Positions 37,801-49,779 of a stretch of DNA of 64,000 nucleotides are shown here, one piece after another. The stretch is from Parambassis ranga. Taxonomy: Eukaryota; Chordata; Actinopteri; Ambassidae. The notes below the pieces were generated by a model that worked only from the letters and a program-made list of their open reading frames with translations, was not told where the DNA came from and did no database searches. The DNA is taken from positions 14,549,065 to 14,613,064 of the forward strand of contig NC_041037.1 of the NCBI RefSeq assembly GCF_900634625.1, in the 5' to 3' direction. Made by a program: the position numbers and the translations under genes. Positions within the stretch are counted from its first letter, which is position 1; every line of letters starts with the position of its first letter.

Positions 37801-40800
37801 GGGCTGTTGGGACAGTTAGATTGTTTTCAGTCATGCTAAGCTAAGCTAATTGGCTGCTAGCTGTAGCTTTGCATGCATCCAAAACAGTGGCATCAACCTT
37901 CTCATCTAACTCTTAACAAAACAGTGAATAGGCTATGTAATTCTTCCAAAAGGTCAAACTATCATTGTTATTTTTTTCATAGTGATAAAAGTCAAATTTA
38001 AAACACTGAGGTGGAAGTGATGCAGGAATTAGGACCACATAAAACACTGTGGGAGACATAAAGTGCTGCCAGGATCCAGAAAAGTGTGGTTCAGGTTTGG
38101 AGGCAGTATAGGCCTGTGGGTTGGTCAGCAACATGAATTTTGTTATTCGCAGCCAACTGTGAATGTGTACATGCTGGATGAGACTTATCACATGTGTTTT
38201 CCTCTTTGAAAACACTCATAGGCCAGCTCACACACACACACCTACTCAGACGCCTCCGTCTTAACCGCACAATTTTTCCAAGCTCGGCAAAATGCATTGA
38301 TAAGCAAGTGCACACACACACACACACACCGATACACTGCAGTGTGAAATTGGGTCAGCAGCGGAGAGTGGGCTTTAATGCTGAGCACATACGCTCTCTA
38401 AAACTGATCTGCATATTCATGTGGGTGGCTATCAAAATGACACACACACACAAGTAGACACGCACAGATACAAGCACGCTCATAAATAAGTACATGCATG
38501 CACGCATTGGCCTTATCCATCCCACACACATGCCCACATGCACACATACATGCTAATGCGCACACACACACACACAACAGACAACAAAGCACAAAGGAAA
38601 CCCTGAATCTCATGGATATTGTAACTGTCAGGCAGCAACGGGGGGCATTTATGTTCTACTCATTCTAATTCTGTGACTAAAAATGAGCTTCTTCCTCTCC
38701 CCGCTGTACCATGTCAATCATTTTCTTCCTTTTGCTTTTTTTTCTCTATTCCAGCGTTTTTCTCCCGCTGGCAAAAGCAGTGATCATCATTCAGAAAAAA
38801 AAGTGATGTCCGGCTGATGCTGGCCGCCTGTCAGAGCTTCTCCCATTACTTCTTTTTTTTTTTTTTTAGAGTTATAACTTTGTCAAAAGTCTCAGAAGTG
38901 CTCACATTTCTCCAAAAAGATATTCATGCCCGAAAAACTGTAGAAAAATCACCATTACCTCGAATGAGTTTTGCTGCTGAGCCTAGTTTGGAGGAAAAAG
39001 AAGGCATAGTGAGGTGTGAAAGAGGGAAGGGATGGGGGGCACTGGAAGAAAGAAAGAGAGGAAGAAGGAATGAGAGGTCTCTCCCTAAGGATATACTTGT
39101 CAAAAACCCCTACTTTGCGTTTCTGACTTTTTCGGCAATGAACAACAGTTTTCTCTGACAAAGCATTTTCCTGCTTATTTGCAGATGGAGGGAGGAGACG
39201 GGGGCTCAAGTTGGAACGTGAGAAACTGAAAGGATGTAACAAAGGATTCGGAGCCGGTAAGCAGATAGCTCTGAAGGCCGCTAGGGGCCGGGGGAGAAGA
39301 AGAAGGGGGGAAAGGGATGGAGGTGGTGTGGGCTGGTGGGTCTTTTTGAAGAGAGAGATGGTGGGGAAAAGAGAAAGGAGGAGACAGAGAGAATGAGACA
39401 CAGAGCGAGTGTGTGTCTCCTGTGTATGTGTTTGGGGACCCACACAGTGAGGCCTGAGCATGTGATTTATTTCAGAATACTAATGTCTCTTTGATCTCCT
39501 CTGCTTTAAAAAAAAAAGAAAGAAAGAAACACCCTGCTGGGATATTGCGGGCACACACACACATGCACACAAATGCACATATGTATTTAAATACAGGCAC
39601 ACACACACACATATACATACCTACAAGCACACATCCACATTAATATTGTGGTGTCCCCTCGACAGACTGCAGAACAGGGCTCATTTATGCACACACACAC
39701 ACACACACACATACTCCAGGGGGTCTGATCTACTTTAACTATCATCAAATCCATAGAGATCCAATTACAAAGATAGAGGGGTATTTGTTTTTCTCTGTAC
39801 ATCCTAAAAGACTAATTAAATTTTCATGTAAAGATGAAATTATCTGATAAAACAAAAATGTCTTTTCATGTTCATAATTGTAATGTAATGTGTTTTAATT
39901 GAGGATTCTTTTTCTGCCTATTTCAGCTGCATTTCTATGCCTCTTAACCTGTAAAGAAGTCACACACACACACACAGAGCAGTAATGTAGGCTCCTCTTG
40001 CTTTGGTTCTTTTTTTGTACACTTCCATCAAAATCAGGGTCATGAGGGGCTGCACCATATCCCAGCATGCATTTGGCAGAAGGCAGTCAATCACCTAGCT
40101 AACAAAGCACACTGGCAAATAAATAGTCAAACCCAGAACAGAAATGTTTCATTTCCCCCCTGAGTGTCGGCTTTCAAGGTAGTGTTGGAATAGAAGAATA
40201 GGCGAATAATAAAATCTTAATTCAAAGGTAATTTGACTTGATCAGAATAACAGCCGCAAGTGGCTGGGCAAGGTCATTGCCCATCTTGTTTTCATACCAC
40301 ACACACACACACTCAAGCCTCCACTGTAGCACTGGTTTATCTCTGCCTGCTTTACATGCTCTGAACTAAAGGACGATTTAAGTTAACGCTGGTGTTCCTA
40401 AGCTTGCCATGAGTTATAACAGCTTATTAGCATGACGGACCTGATAGAACGTTATCAAATAACTAAGAAATCATTCATCACAACACTTCCTCACTCATAA
40501 ACATCAGAAATTACTGGTGAAATTATGCGGGCAGTCAGTTACCTCAGGCTCAGACTCCTGACTTCTCTGTGCAGCTTGAGATTCATCTATAAAAAAAAAT
40601 TACATGAGTTTAATTCATACTTGAGTTGTTAGGCACCAAAACTACTTGGTTAAGTTTAAAAAAAATATGTCAGCCTCTCAGTCCAGGTGGTTTTATTTGC
40701 AGTCCTTCCCACAACCAGGGTGCTCATGTAAACACAAGCTGTTTAAATTAGCTTGTATGTGAATATGTTTAATGTTTAATGTTATTAATTCATGTATTCA

Positions 40801-42640
40801 CTTACTCTGTTTAAATGCCTAACCTTAACCTGTAGTTTTTTTTTTAGTATAGGCCAAATCCAACCACCTGCAGGTGAAAACATCTTGAGGTGTCGGGGGG
40901 ACTGGAACCTCAGACTCCTAAATGAAGGTACACTGCTTTACATTTACCCCCATCATCCTCAGCCTACCTCCATACTCTTTAGTTGGACTCTTGCTGCTGT
41001 ATTGGCAATGATGATGGAAATATGATCGTATTTTTCATTAGCATTAACCTGACCATGTGGCAGGTTAATTTAAACGTGAGGTTTTTTGTGAGAATGTGGT
41101 CAACTTTAATGGTAGTTCAGAAATTTCAGTTTGGACCAAACATGGTGTGCAGACTTTGTACTGCACAAAGCATTTCATTGTTGTTTGTGTTGTGTTGTTT
41201 GTGTTGTTCCCATGCAGAGCTTTCTGTTAGACTCTGCATATTGAAACAGAATTTCTCATTATGTACTTGAAGCAGTAACTTCTCTCAAAGTTTCAATCTA
41301 TCCGGTTGTGGTTGAGAGATCTTAGTTTCAGTTTTCAATTTCTTGGTTCACAGTCAGCTCCTCCTCCTGTTGGTGATGGCAACCTTGATAAACCTCACAT
41401 GATATTATGCATGTAAGACCTACAATCTACAACTTGCACTTCTTAAAGTGGATTCTCAGTCCTCAGTATGATTAGTTTTTATATAATTCCCTTTGAATGC
41501 AGATTGGCAGCTGTGGACAGAAGCAGTTTTTCTTTTGAATATACATTTGACACACTGTTGTTGGTGTTGCAGAAGTTAGACAGCTGAGAAATTACTGTGC
41601 TGTGAAACTGCATCCTGGCTGGAAATATCTTGATGTTGTCTGACAGTTATCTGCAGCAATGAGGAAAAATACACCAGCAAAAACTCACAATAAGGACAGG
41701 AATGGAAGGTGCAGTGTTAAGTGTAAGTGTTTTTGTGTGTATTTTCTTTTGACACTTGCGGCACGTCTCTCCATGCTGCTCAGGCTTGAAATAGCAAGGG
41801 GTTAGTCGCTTTTCTCCTGCGGCAAGCCCTAAAGTCTCAGTTGATACATCGTATCTGTCAGCTTCTCCCTGATGAACACCTCCAGCAGCAGCCCTGGGGG
41901 TGTCGGTGCATGCAGCTGCTGGTCAGGCTCTTCTGGGTATCCTACCCTCCTTTTTCACAGTAGGCAGCAGATTGTAGCAGCTCGGTGATGCCACCTCTCA
42001 TAAGGGGCCTGACACGACGCAGCAGCTCCAGCGGGATATGGAATCAGATGTGGTCATGCAGCACACAAAGGTAAAGATGATCTATCACACAGAAAACTCT
42101 CAACACCTGTTTTCAACTCAGATTGGACGGCTGATCACTGAGGTAGTGTCTATTTATTTATTTAGTTTAGATACTTTGAGCGCCTATAATGTAAATGTAA
42201 AATATATCCCAGTATGCACCATGACAATCCTACAAAATGGCCCTTTAAGAGACACTCTTGCATCCTTACTGTTTGCACCACAAGACAAGGATCAACAGCT
42301 TCTATTCCTGTGTACTTCACTGAAGCTGTTCAGTCTCTCACTAGCAAAACAGGTGTCCTGTGCAGCAGATGCTTTGCTGCTTGCAGACCTTTCCCAGACA
42401 CACACACACACAGTCAGCACCCAAAGATGCCCTGAGGCCTGTGTAAGAGTCCTGTACAGCTCTGCAGGAGATTATAATATTTTTATATAGAGGGAACTTA
42501 TTTGAGCTGCTGGAATCTTTCTCTCACCATCGTTACACCCGCCTCGCACTCAGGCAGCATTATTAACAAGGTAAACAGCGCCATCTCGTGGTTGCCTGCA
42601 CTGAGTGGGTGGAGCTAAGTCTGAACTTGTCCTTTGTTGT
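34817..42640. other. Gene desert, right portion
   Basis: No intact gene. The stretch contains a (GA)n tract at 35407-35446 and many (CA)n tracts, and a possible enhancer-like segment at 35935-36065. A short, frame-broken, coding-looking stretch lies on the minus strand near 41720-42030 (see findings). Confidence 0.55.
35407..35446. repeat. (GA)n microsatellite
   Basis: GA run with two GC interruptions. Confidence 0.9.
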
Positions 42641-42668
42641 GTTTCTGTTTTGAGGAAGCGAAGCTGAC

Positions 42669-44782
42669 ATGGTCCATGAGGAGCTGGTGTTCCGTCTGAA
42701 CGACAGGGGGTACAAGAACTGGCTGAAAGCCGGGCGGTGTCTGCTCATCTTGAAGGATGGCCTCCACCCATTCACTGACCACTACATGAAAGCTTTCCAC
42801 GGAGATCTGCTCAATCAGCACTCCCTGCTCAGATCCCAGTGCCAGACCTCAGCATGTAAACCGAGAGGGAACAAGGTGTGACTCATGTTGCTGTTCGTGC
42901 TTCCTGTGATTCAGATAAAATAAGTGTCCAGAGGCCATATTAGAGTCTGTTTTCCTCACGTGGTCATTTAACCCTGTATTTGTACAGCTGTCTTCAGCAT
43001 GCCGTGTGTGTTCAGAGTGGCAGAAAGTGATCCTGAGACACCACAGACAGCCTGAAGCCACCATCAACTGGGACAACTGCTTCCCCCCAAACTGGAGGAC
43101 AGACTACTGGGAAGTGGCCAAGGTAGTCTGCACACAGCCTTAATGACAGCTGTGGTCACTCACTCAGGATCAAATGTCATAAACAAACTGAGGTGAACTT
43201 TCGCTTCTGTTCAGTGAGCTCAGGATTTCACAGGAAATCAGGTTTATGAGTCAGAGCGATAACATCCAGCTTAACCACAGCAGGTAGGCCGGAGGTTTAT
43301 GGGATATGTGGTCCAGGTACATGCACTGAGTGTGTACATAGACCTGGATCTCCTATTACATTGGAGCAGTTAAAAAATAGAATTTATGACAAACATAGAC
43401 ATGTTAAATATAGTAAAATGTTAAATAGGAACTATTATTGTAGCAAAGTGGTGTGGAGAATTTATTTAATGAAAGGGTTAAGAAAAAGGTACTGACCATA
43501 ACATTACGGGACAAAAAACTTTATTTATCATCTGAGGATGTGTGAGTGTAATGTGGACCTCTGTCTCTCTGCAGGCCTACATGCCACGAGGTCAGGCCAG
43601 AGGGAAAGGGGCAGATCAATGCGACGCATCCGCCCTGCTCAACCTGATCAACTACTGCAAATATTTCTCATCTGTAAATTCACAAACAGTGAGAGAGGTA
43701 AAGATCCATATTCTTGGTGTTAGGATATTAAGTGTAATGGTTAAAGACTAGAACTCTGTGTGTGCCTTCATTTGGGAAAGGAGGCATATAACCCAAAGAA
43801 AAAGTTCCCACAGTCAAACACGGTGGTGGCGGAGTGATGCTGTGAGGATGCTTCACTGCATCTGGAAGTAGGAATCTTGTCGGAGTGGAAGAAGTCATTT
43901 AAAAAAGAAGACCTAAAGCAGTTTGCAGCAGAACTGGTTGTTGTTTTTTCTGTCAACATGACAACAACCCAAAACCCTCCTCTAGTGAAGATCTACCTCC
44001 AGGAGAGCAAAGTGTAATAATAATAATTTTGTCTCAAACCACGTGTCTGTCTGCTCACAAGCCTCTGTGACCTCCTGAGGTGGTCAGACGTGTTGGATTC
44101 TTTTAAATGTGTGGAACAGCAGCCTGTGAGTGTGAACTCGTGTGTGCTTCCAGGTGATCCGATTCAGGAATGAGCTGATGCATTCCTGTGATTTTTGTGT
44201 GACGGATGAATGGATCAGACGCTACCACACCACTCTGAAACACTTTGTGAACCATGTCCCAGAGATGGCCAGAGCTGGGCCACAGATAGATGAGGTGAGC
44301 ATGTTCTGCACGTCCTGTGACGGGTTCGTCTCTGCCGTATATGATCTGGTGTGTGTGTTACAGTTTGCGTGCATGCGTATTGTTCCATCCAGATGCTGAC
44401 CATCGATTTGACAGTGTATGTCTCTGGTGTGGACCTGATGGATTCTGCCGGCCCATCTGACGGGTTAGACACTGACTCTGTCAGGGACACAGGTGCAGAG
44501 GTAGTCAGCCAATGGGAAGCTGAGTTGCTGCAAGAGATGTTGCAGGAGTTTCTGCAGGGTGCTGCTGAGGATGAAGATGCAAAGACACAGGTGGGAAGAG
44601 CACATTTAAATACAATACATAAACAGAAACCAGTCACATGGCTTCCACTCACTTCCTGTTTTGTCCTTTAGGACACTAAGCTGTTGAAGAGTCTGGGTGG
44701 CTTCCTGCAGGCCAACATAGATCTGGGTGAGAAGTTTTCTGCAGAGCTCCAAGCCATCAACTCACTGGAGGTCAGAGAATAA
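42669..44782 (+). CDS. CXorf38/DUF4559-like protein with HEPN-type motif
   Basis: Six exons (42669-42875, 42988-43122, 43575-43697, 44154-44294, 44393-44590, 44672-44782), all joined in phase 0, encode about 304 aa. The protein aligns by eye with human CXorf38: an N-terminal LxxRLNxxxYKNWxKAGxCLL block, a CRVCSEWQxxILRHH...W.NC...W block with conserved cysteines, then AYMPRGQA and a LLNLINYC helix. Exon 4 opens with VIRFRNELMH, an Rx4H motif at about residues 160-165 that matches the active-site signature of HEPN RNases; human CXorf38 has RNEIMH at the same place. The C-terminus is acidic and helical. The CXorf38 family has no established biochemical role that I can state; RNA cleavage or binding is inference. 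Upstream, 42641-42651 carries a weak ISRE-like GTTTCTGTTTT. Confidence 0.88.
43790..43990 (+). pseudogene. Tc1-type transposase relic in an intron
   Basis: The segment inside intron 3 of the CXorf38-like gene reads as a fragment of Tc1-like transposase, including PTVKHGGGGVML-stop-GCF, the conserved glycine-rich block of that family. Stop codons and the missing ends show it is dead. Confidence 0.75.
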
Positions 44783-44924
44783 AGAAGATGAATAGTAGAA
44801 TAATGGAAATGTTGCACAGAGAAATATTGTAATATCTTTGTTTTAGGTCAGAATTCTATGTTGGAAAAAGGATGTGAGACAGATTTCACACACACATACT
44901 GTATGGTGTTTTTATACAAATGTA

Positions 44925-44930
44925 AATAAA
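44925..44930 (+). terminator. Poly(A) signal of the CXorf38-like gene
   Basis: AATAAA about 145 nt after the stop codon. Confidence 0.6.
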
Positions 44931-45085
44931 CACATTCATGGACTTATTGCTATTTTTTTGTTTTTAGTATAAAAAATGAGCACAGTGTAAACCCACTTCT
45001 AAATATTAAATATTAATATAAAACCAGAGCATCAACGCATCATGTATTGAAATGCTGGTGATTTACAATGACAATATTATAAGGT

Positions 45086-45469
45086 TTACTGTATTCAGAC
45101 CCCTTTAAAATGTTCACTCTTTGTTACACTATGAGGTCTTATACAGACAGATGTGTGTCTTTCGTGATCAAGGCCAATCAGTATCATCAAACACAGCTGC
45201 ACTCAAATGAAGAAGAAGAAATGATCAGCACCTGAGTTCAATATATGAGTCACAGCAAAGGCTCTGAATACTTAGGACCATGTCATATTTCACTTTTTCT
45301 TTTTTCATACATCTACAAAAATGTCAACAATTCTGTGTTTTTCTGTCAATATGGGGTGCTGTGTACATTAATGAGGAAAAAATGAACTCAAATTATTTTA
45401 GCAGATGGCTGCAATATAACAAGTAATGAAACGTTTAAGGGGGTCTGAATACTTTCTGCACCCACTGTA
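45086..45469. mobile_element. Non-autonomous Tc1/mariner-type element
   Basis: The right end has AGGGGGTCTGAATACTTTCT...CCCACTGTA, and the left end has the degenerate inverse (TACTGTATTCAGACCCCTTTAAA). The interior TTCTGTCAATATGGGGTGCT block is characteristic of a common fish Tc1-like element. No transposase remains. Confidence 0.75.
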
Positions 45470-45818
45470 CCTCTGCAATGGCAGGGACAGAAATGTCCTG
45501 AGGTGTATAAGGACAAGTGTTTTATGAGTGAGTATAAGTGTATTCAGCCACTTTTTACATCAAGAGTTGAATGTTTTCTACACTCACCAAATTAAACCGC
45601 AGCTCTGACTGATGTTTTGTTTGTGTGTGTGGGTGGCTGGTTGTTTTGTTTTTTTTCCTGTATATATTTGTGTGCTTATAACCTAAGTCCATTTGCTGGT
45701 GTGCACATGTGAATTACATTGTGGTCATCCACATGCTCATCAACTATGTTTTGTTGGCGTTTTCTCTCTTATTTTTTGATGCACAGAATGAGAACTGAAA
45801 TAAAAAGACAGAAGTGTG

Positions 45819-45829
45819 GTTTCACTTTC
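45819..45829 (-). promoter_or_regulatory. ISRE-like site upstream of the SH2D1-like gene
   Basis: GTTTCACTTTC on the plus strand is GAAAGTGAAAC on the minus strand, a perfect match to the GAAANNGAAAC interferon-response consensus. It lies about 165 bp before the start codon of the SH2D1-like gene. Interferon control is inferred. Confidence 0.6.
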
Positions 45830-45992
45830 CGAGAGCTATTATTCAGGTTAAAAACAAAGTGCATGGCTTGTAAAGCTGTGGGTGCATGACAGAAAAGTGT
45901 GAAAACCAGAAAAGCTTTTCCTGCCTCGTAGCCTTTCACACACTCGTCTGCTGCCACTTACAGTCTGCTGCACCTTCACCAGCGAGGCACAG

Positions 45993-48159
45993 ATGAGTGG
46001 CTGCCTCAGAGTCAACATGGAGAGGGAAGGGACGCCGGTCCGGTCCATCTACTACGGGAGAATTGGAAGCGAGGCCACAGAGAGGCTGCTGGAGAGGTAC
46101 GGACATGACGGCAGCTTTCTGCTGAGAGACAGCGACACAGTGCAGGGGGCCTTCTGTCTGTGTGTGAGGTGAGTGGATGAAAGTGATGTTTTCTGGTCAG
46201 ATTGTTGGATCATTCATGATTCATCAATAATGGTGTATTGTTATTGGAAGCAACAAACTAAATACCTCGCTGTAAAAGTTCTTCAGTAAAACGAGACATG
46301 AAAATATAAATAACAGTTGGACCAAGCAAAGCAGAAAAAAGACATCACCAACAGAAGCCCCGGAAAGATTACTTTTATACACGCTACGTTTAAAAGGTTG
46401 GGGTCACTTGGAAATTTTTTCAATGAAGATAACATTAAAGTAATCAGACATACAGTCTAGACTTAATGTGCTAAATGACTATTCTAGTTAGAAAAGGCTG
46501 ATTTTTAATGGAACATATACAAAGGTATACAGAGGCCCTTTCCCTGCAACCATCACCTCTATTTTCTAATGAAATATTGTGTTAGCTGATCGTGTTAAAA
46601 AGGCTCATTGATGATTAGAAAACTCCTGTGCAATTATATTAGCACAGATGAACTGTTATGCTGATCAGAGAAGCGGTAGAACTGGACTGGTGACCCCACA
46701 CTTTGAACAGTAGTGTAGATATCATTAATTGAACTGAAACCATAAAATGGAGCTAGATAGTTAAATTAGTCTCATTTCCATTTGTGTATACAGTTGAGTA
46801 GTAGTTTAATTTATATAAAGAATATGTTTTACTTGATGTAAATCCACTTTTAGGAGTTTTACAATTTTGTATTTTCATTGATCACATAATTATTTATACT
46901 TTTCATCAATAAGAGGATGGAAGCGATGCTTATTTCTATCACATCTTTATCACGAAGCAACTGTTTTTTGCTCTTCTTTTAGTCCTTTGAATTTTTTGCA
47001 AAGATCTACAGTTAAACTCAACTTACGGCAGCATGAGTACATTTATGACTGCAAAAAAAGTAAATACAGATTTCCATATATAATATATATAATATTTCCA
47101 TATATTATTATATAATATTATATTATATAATATTGTCATGTTATTATTATGACATAGGAAGAAATGTTGAACTTCTCAACTGAATACATTTAAGTTTAAT
47201 TTTACTGCAACTATGTAATATTATAGATTTAATCTGTAATTTCAACCATTATGCCCTGCAGCCCATCACAAACACTGAAGTGACTCTTCTCTAACACACT
47301 CATGGAAATCTGTTGTGTAGCATATTATTTGTATCACAGTATGTTCTGTAAAAGATCTAAGAAGACCTTCCAACAAACAGAAATAAAGAAGTGTCCTTTA
47401 TTAATGATTACGGGCAGGTCATGAAGTCGCTCTCTCTACGTCCCTGTTCTCCGCCCAGTAAGCAGCTTGCAAAGGAAGAAAATTAAAAACAAATAATGCA
47501 AAAACTAAACCAACACTCAGATATTTCAGAGGAACTGTATCAGTTTGAGGGGTAAAACCACTGTCTGGCTCCACCAACCTCCAACACAAAACTCACTGAG
47601 TCATCCTCTCCATTCAGAATGACATGTTTCTATCTTTTTTTCATTTTACAGGAAAGCACCATTTGTTCACACCTACAGGCTCATACACTCCACAGACGGC
47701 TGGAGTCTTCAAGTGGGTAAATATCTACCCAGACTGTACACACACACACAGCCAATGATGTTCATGAATTGTTTTTGTGTGTTTGTGTGTGTAACTCACA
47801 GGACACAAGAGTCAGCCTGCAGAGTTTCAGCACTTTGGAAAGACTGATAGAGGCCTATAGAAGAGCTACAGTCTCAGATGTTGGTATGGTCCCCCTTATA
47901 GACCCTCTGGACAAACGACAACTACAAAGCAGCTTGGGACAAGGTGCAACACACACACACACATTTGCATAGCTAATATACGCGCAAATCTGTTCCATGC
48001 ACACACACACACACACACACACATGGCCTTTCATGTTTGTGAGGCCTCACAGATTTGTTTTTCATGAACAACCAACTGAACTCTAATACAGTTTTACCTC
48101 TGGTCTCCATCACAGAGTGTACCTACATGGAGATGAGCAGCAGCTCTTCTGTCTACTGA
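45993..48159 (+). CDS. SAP/EAT-2-like single SH2 adaptor (SH2D1 family)
   Basis: Four exons (45993-46168, 47652-47712, 47802-47943, 48116-48159) encode about 140 aa made almost wholly of one SH2 domain. Visible family features are IYYGRI at the start of the SH2 fold, GSFLLRDSD with the phosphotyrosine-binding Arg, and GAFCLCVR next to an exon junction, as in SH2D1A. HTYRLI and a LERLIEAYR helix follow. SH2D1 adaptors bind SLAM-family receptor tails in lymphocytes. The tail ends CTYMEMSSSSSVY: a YxxM motif plus a C-terminal tyrosine. Human SAP lacks tail tyrosines and EAT-2 has them, so the tail looks more EAT-2-like. The first ATG (45993) gives an 8-residue extension; 46017 is the alternative start. 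Intron 1 carries a Tc1-type element. Confidence 0.9.
46380..46715. mobile_element. Tc1/mariner deletion derivative with TA target duplication
   Basis: The 336-bp element is flanked by TA on both sides. Its left end CACGCTACGTTTAAAAGGTT and GGGTCACTT are mirrored by GTGACCCCACACTTTGAACAGTAGTG on the right. Interior blocks (GATGATTAGAAAACTCCTGTGCAAT) match a widespread fish Tc1-like element. It has no transposase. Confidence 0.88.
48001..48022. repeat. (CA)n microsatellite in SH2D1-like intron 3
   Basis: CA run between exons 3 and 4 of the SH2D1-like gene. Confidence 0.9.
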
Positions 48160-49779
48160 TGCTGTATTTTTAGCTCAGCAGACCTGTTCTGCAAAATCAG
48201 CTGGATACACAAGATGACAGAAACAGCACACATCTGTGTACTGTCGAGACTACTTTGTCTGTGGTATCATTTGTTGTGGTATTGTTGTGCTTTTTCATCA
48301 ATATTTGTGTTTCTTTTGTCAGTGGCGCAACAGGCAAAGAAGCTGCACACACCGTAAAAACATATGCACTCAAACATTATTCAGTCAGCTGTGCCTGAGA
48401 AAAAAACACTTCGCCACACACACACACACACATCAGAGTATGAAACCCGAACACACAGCAACATGTTAACATAAATACATCAGATGACAACAAGGCAGAT
48501 GCTGACATCATAATCAGGCTCTCACAGTGCAGCTATAAAGGGCCTGTGAGGGTTTTAGGGCAGCAATAGTAGTTATGGGAAGTTTGAGTGACCTTGTTTG
48601 TTGCCGTTGCAAAATATGTCAATAGGAGTGGTTAGTGCTAAGGATTCTTGACAGTTAATGACATCATTTCTTTTGTGTAGGAAGGTGTTAAATTAATGCT
48701 GCGAAAATAAAACACACAGTATCTCAGTCGCTTGTGGTTTTGTTTTTTTAGATCTGTGTGGTCCGTCGTTGTGCCTGTGTGTGTGAGAATCAGGGTGTTT
48801 GCCTGTCCACACACATGCACATTTTTCACCCTAGTGAGTTCAGTCGTAATTATTTCACCATGTTTTATGTGTTTTAATGTAATCATTGTCTGTCTAAACA
48901 AAGCAGGAAATGATGCAATGCAGGACAAGCTTATCTTAAAATGTAGGCTGGGTACACTTGTTATTTGTGTTTATAGTCCGCACACCAGTGCGTGTCAGTG
49001 TAAATGGGTCATTAGGCACAGTGGAGGTATAGTGTTCAGTGTGTTTTCCTGTAGCTTAGCTATTGGTCAAACTAGTTTGCAGGTGTAGCATCACCTCAGG
49101 CAACATCTACCTAATTGCTCTATCAGTTTGATGAAGTCAATTCATTAATTAAGCAAATTAATTAATTCATTCATCTTAATATATTCCACAAGGATTTAAA
49201 TGTATTGAATCATTATCACTGATTTATGTCATATTTTGTATTTTAACCAGAAGTCACCATGGCTTCTGTTATAGCTTTCAGCCTGTCAATGAATTTCGTG
49301 ATCATCTGTAAAATAAAAAGGGAGAAAAATCATGTATATGTATTTTTATTTTTGTTTTTATTCACAATTTTTCACACTGTTGTTAATATCGGCAAAAAAA
49401 TGGTTCCATATGGAAATATTTGAGATCACATTTATATCGTCGCCTCCTCCTCTTCATCACCTCCTTTCTTGCCTCAGTCATCTACTAGTTTGATATCAAC
49501 AGCAGACATCCTTTGCTGAAGCTGTAAATTAAACATCTGAAGACATCTTCTGTCTGAGTTTATCAATAAACAAAAGTAACATATTTCACCCATGTGAGCC
49601 TAAACAGAGTTTAGTTGTCGACCATAAAAACACAGGCCACCTCTCTCGCTGACAGGCTGTCTACACGGACTGTAACCCATGCAAAGACACATCAAACACA
49701 CACCTAGCAAGCATTCAACACATTTATAAAAATGCCAGCAGTGCACACATTTAGACGTATATTTTGATACGTCTGGCTT
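48160..49779. other. Convergent intergenic region with 3' UTRs
   Basis: The SH2D1-like gene enters from the left and the cytokine receptor gene from the right. AATAAA at 48706-48711 is a candidate poly(A) signal for the former. TTTATT near 49345-49362 (AATAAA on the minus strand) is a candidate for the latter. I found no coding exon. Confidence 0.55.

Noticed and set aside
42038..42490. 150-codon open frame just upstream of the CXorf38-like gene
   Set aside because: It translates a (CA)n tract and has no recognisable domain; the real gene starts at 42669.
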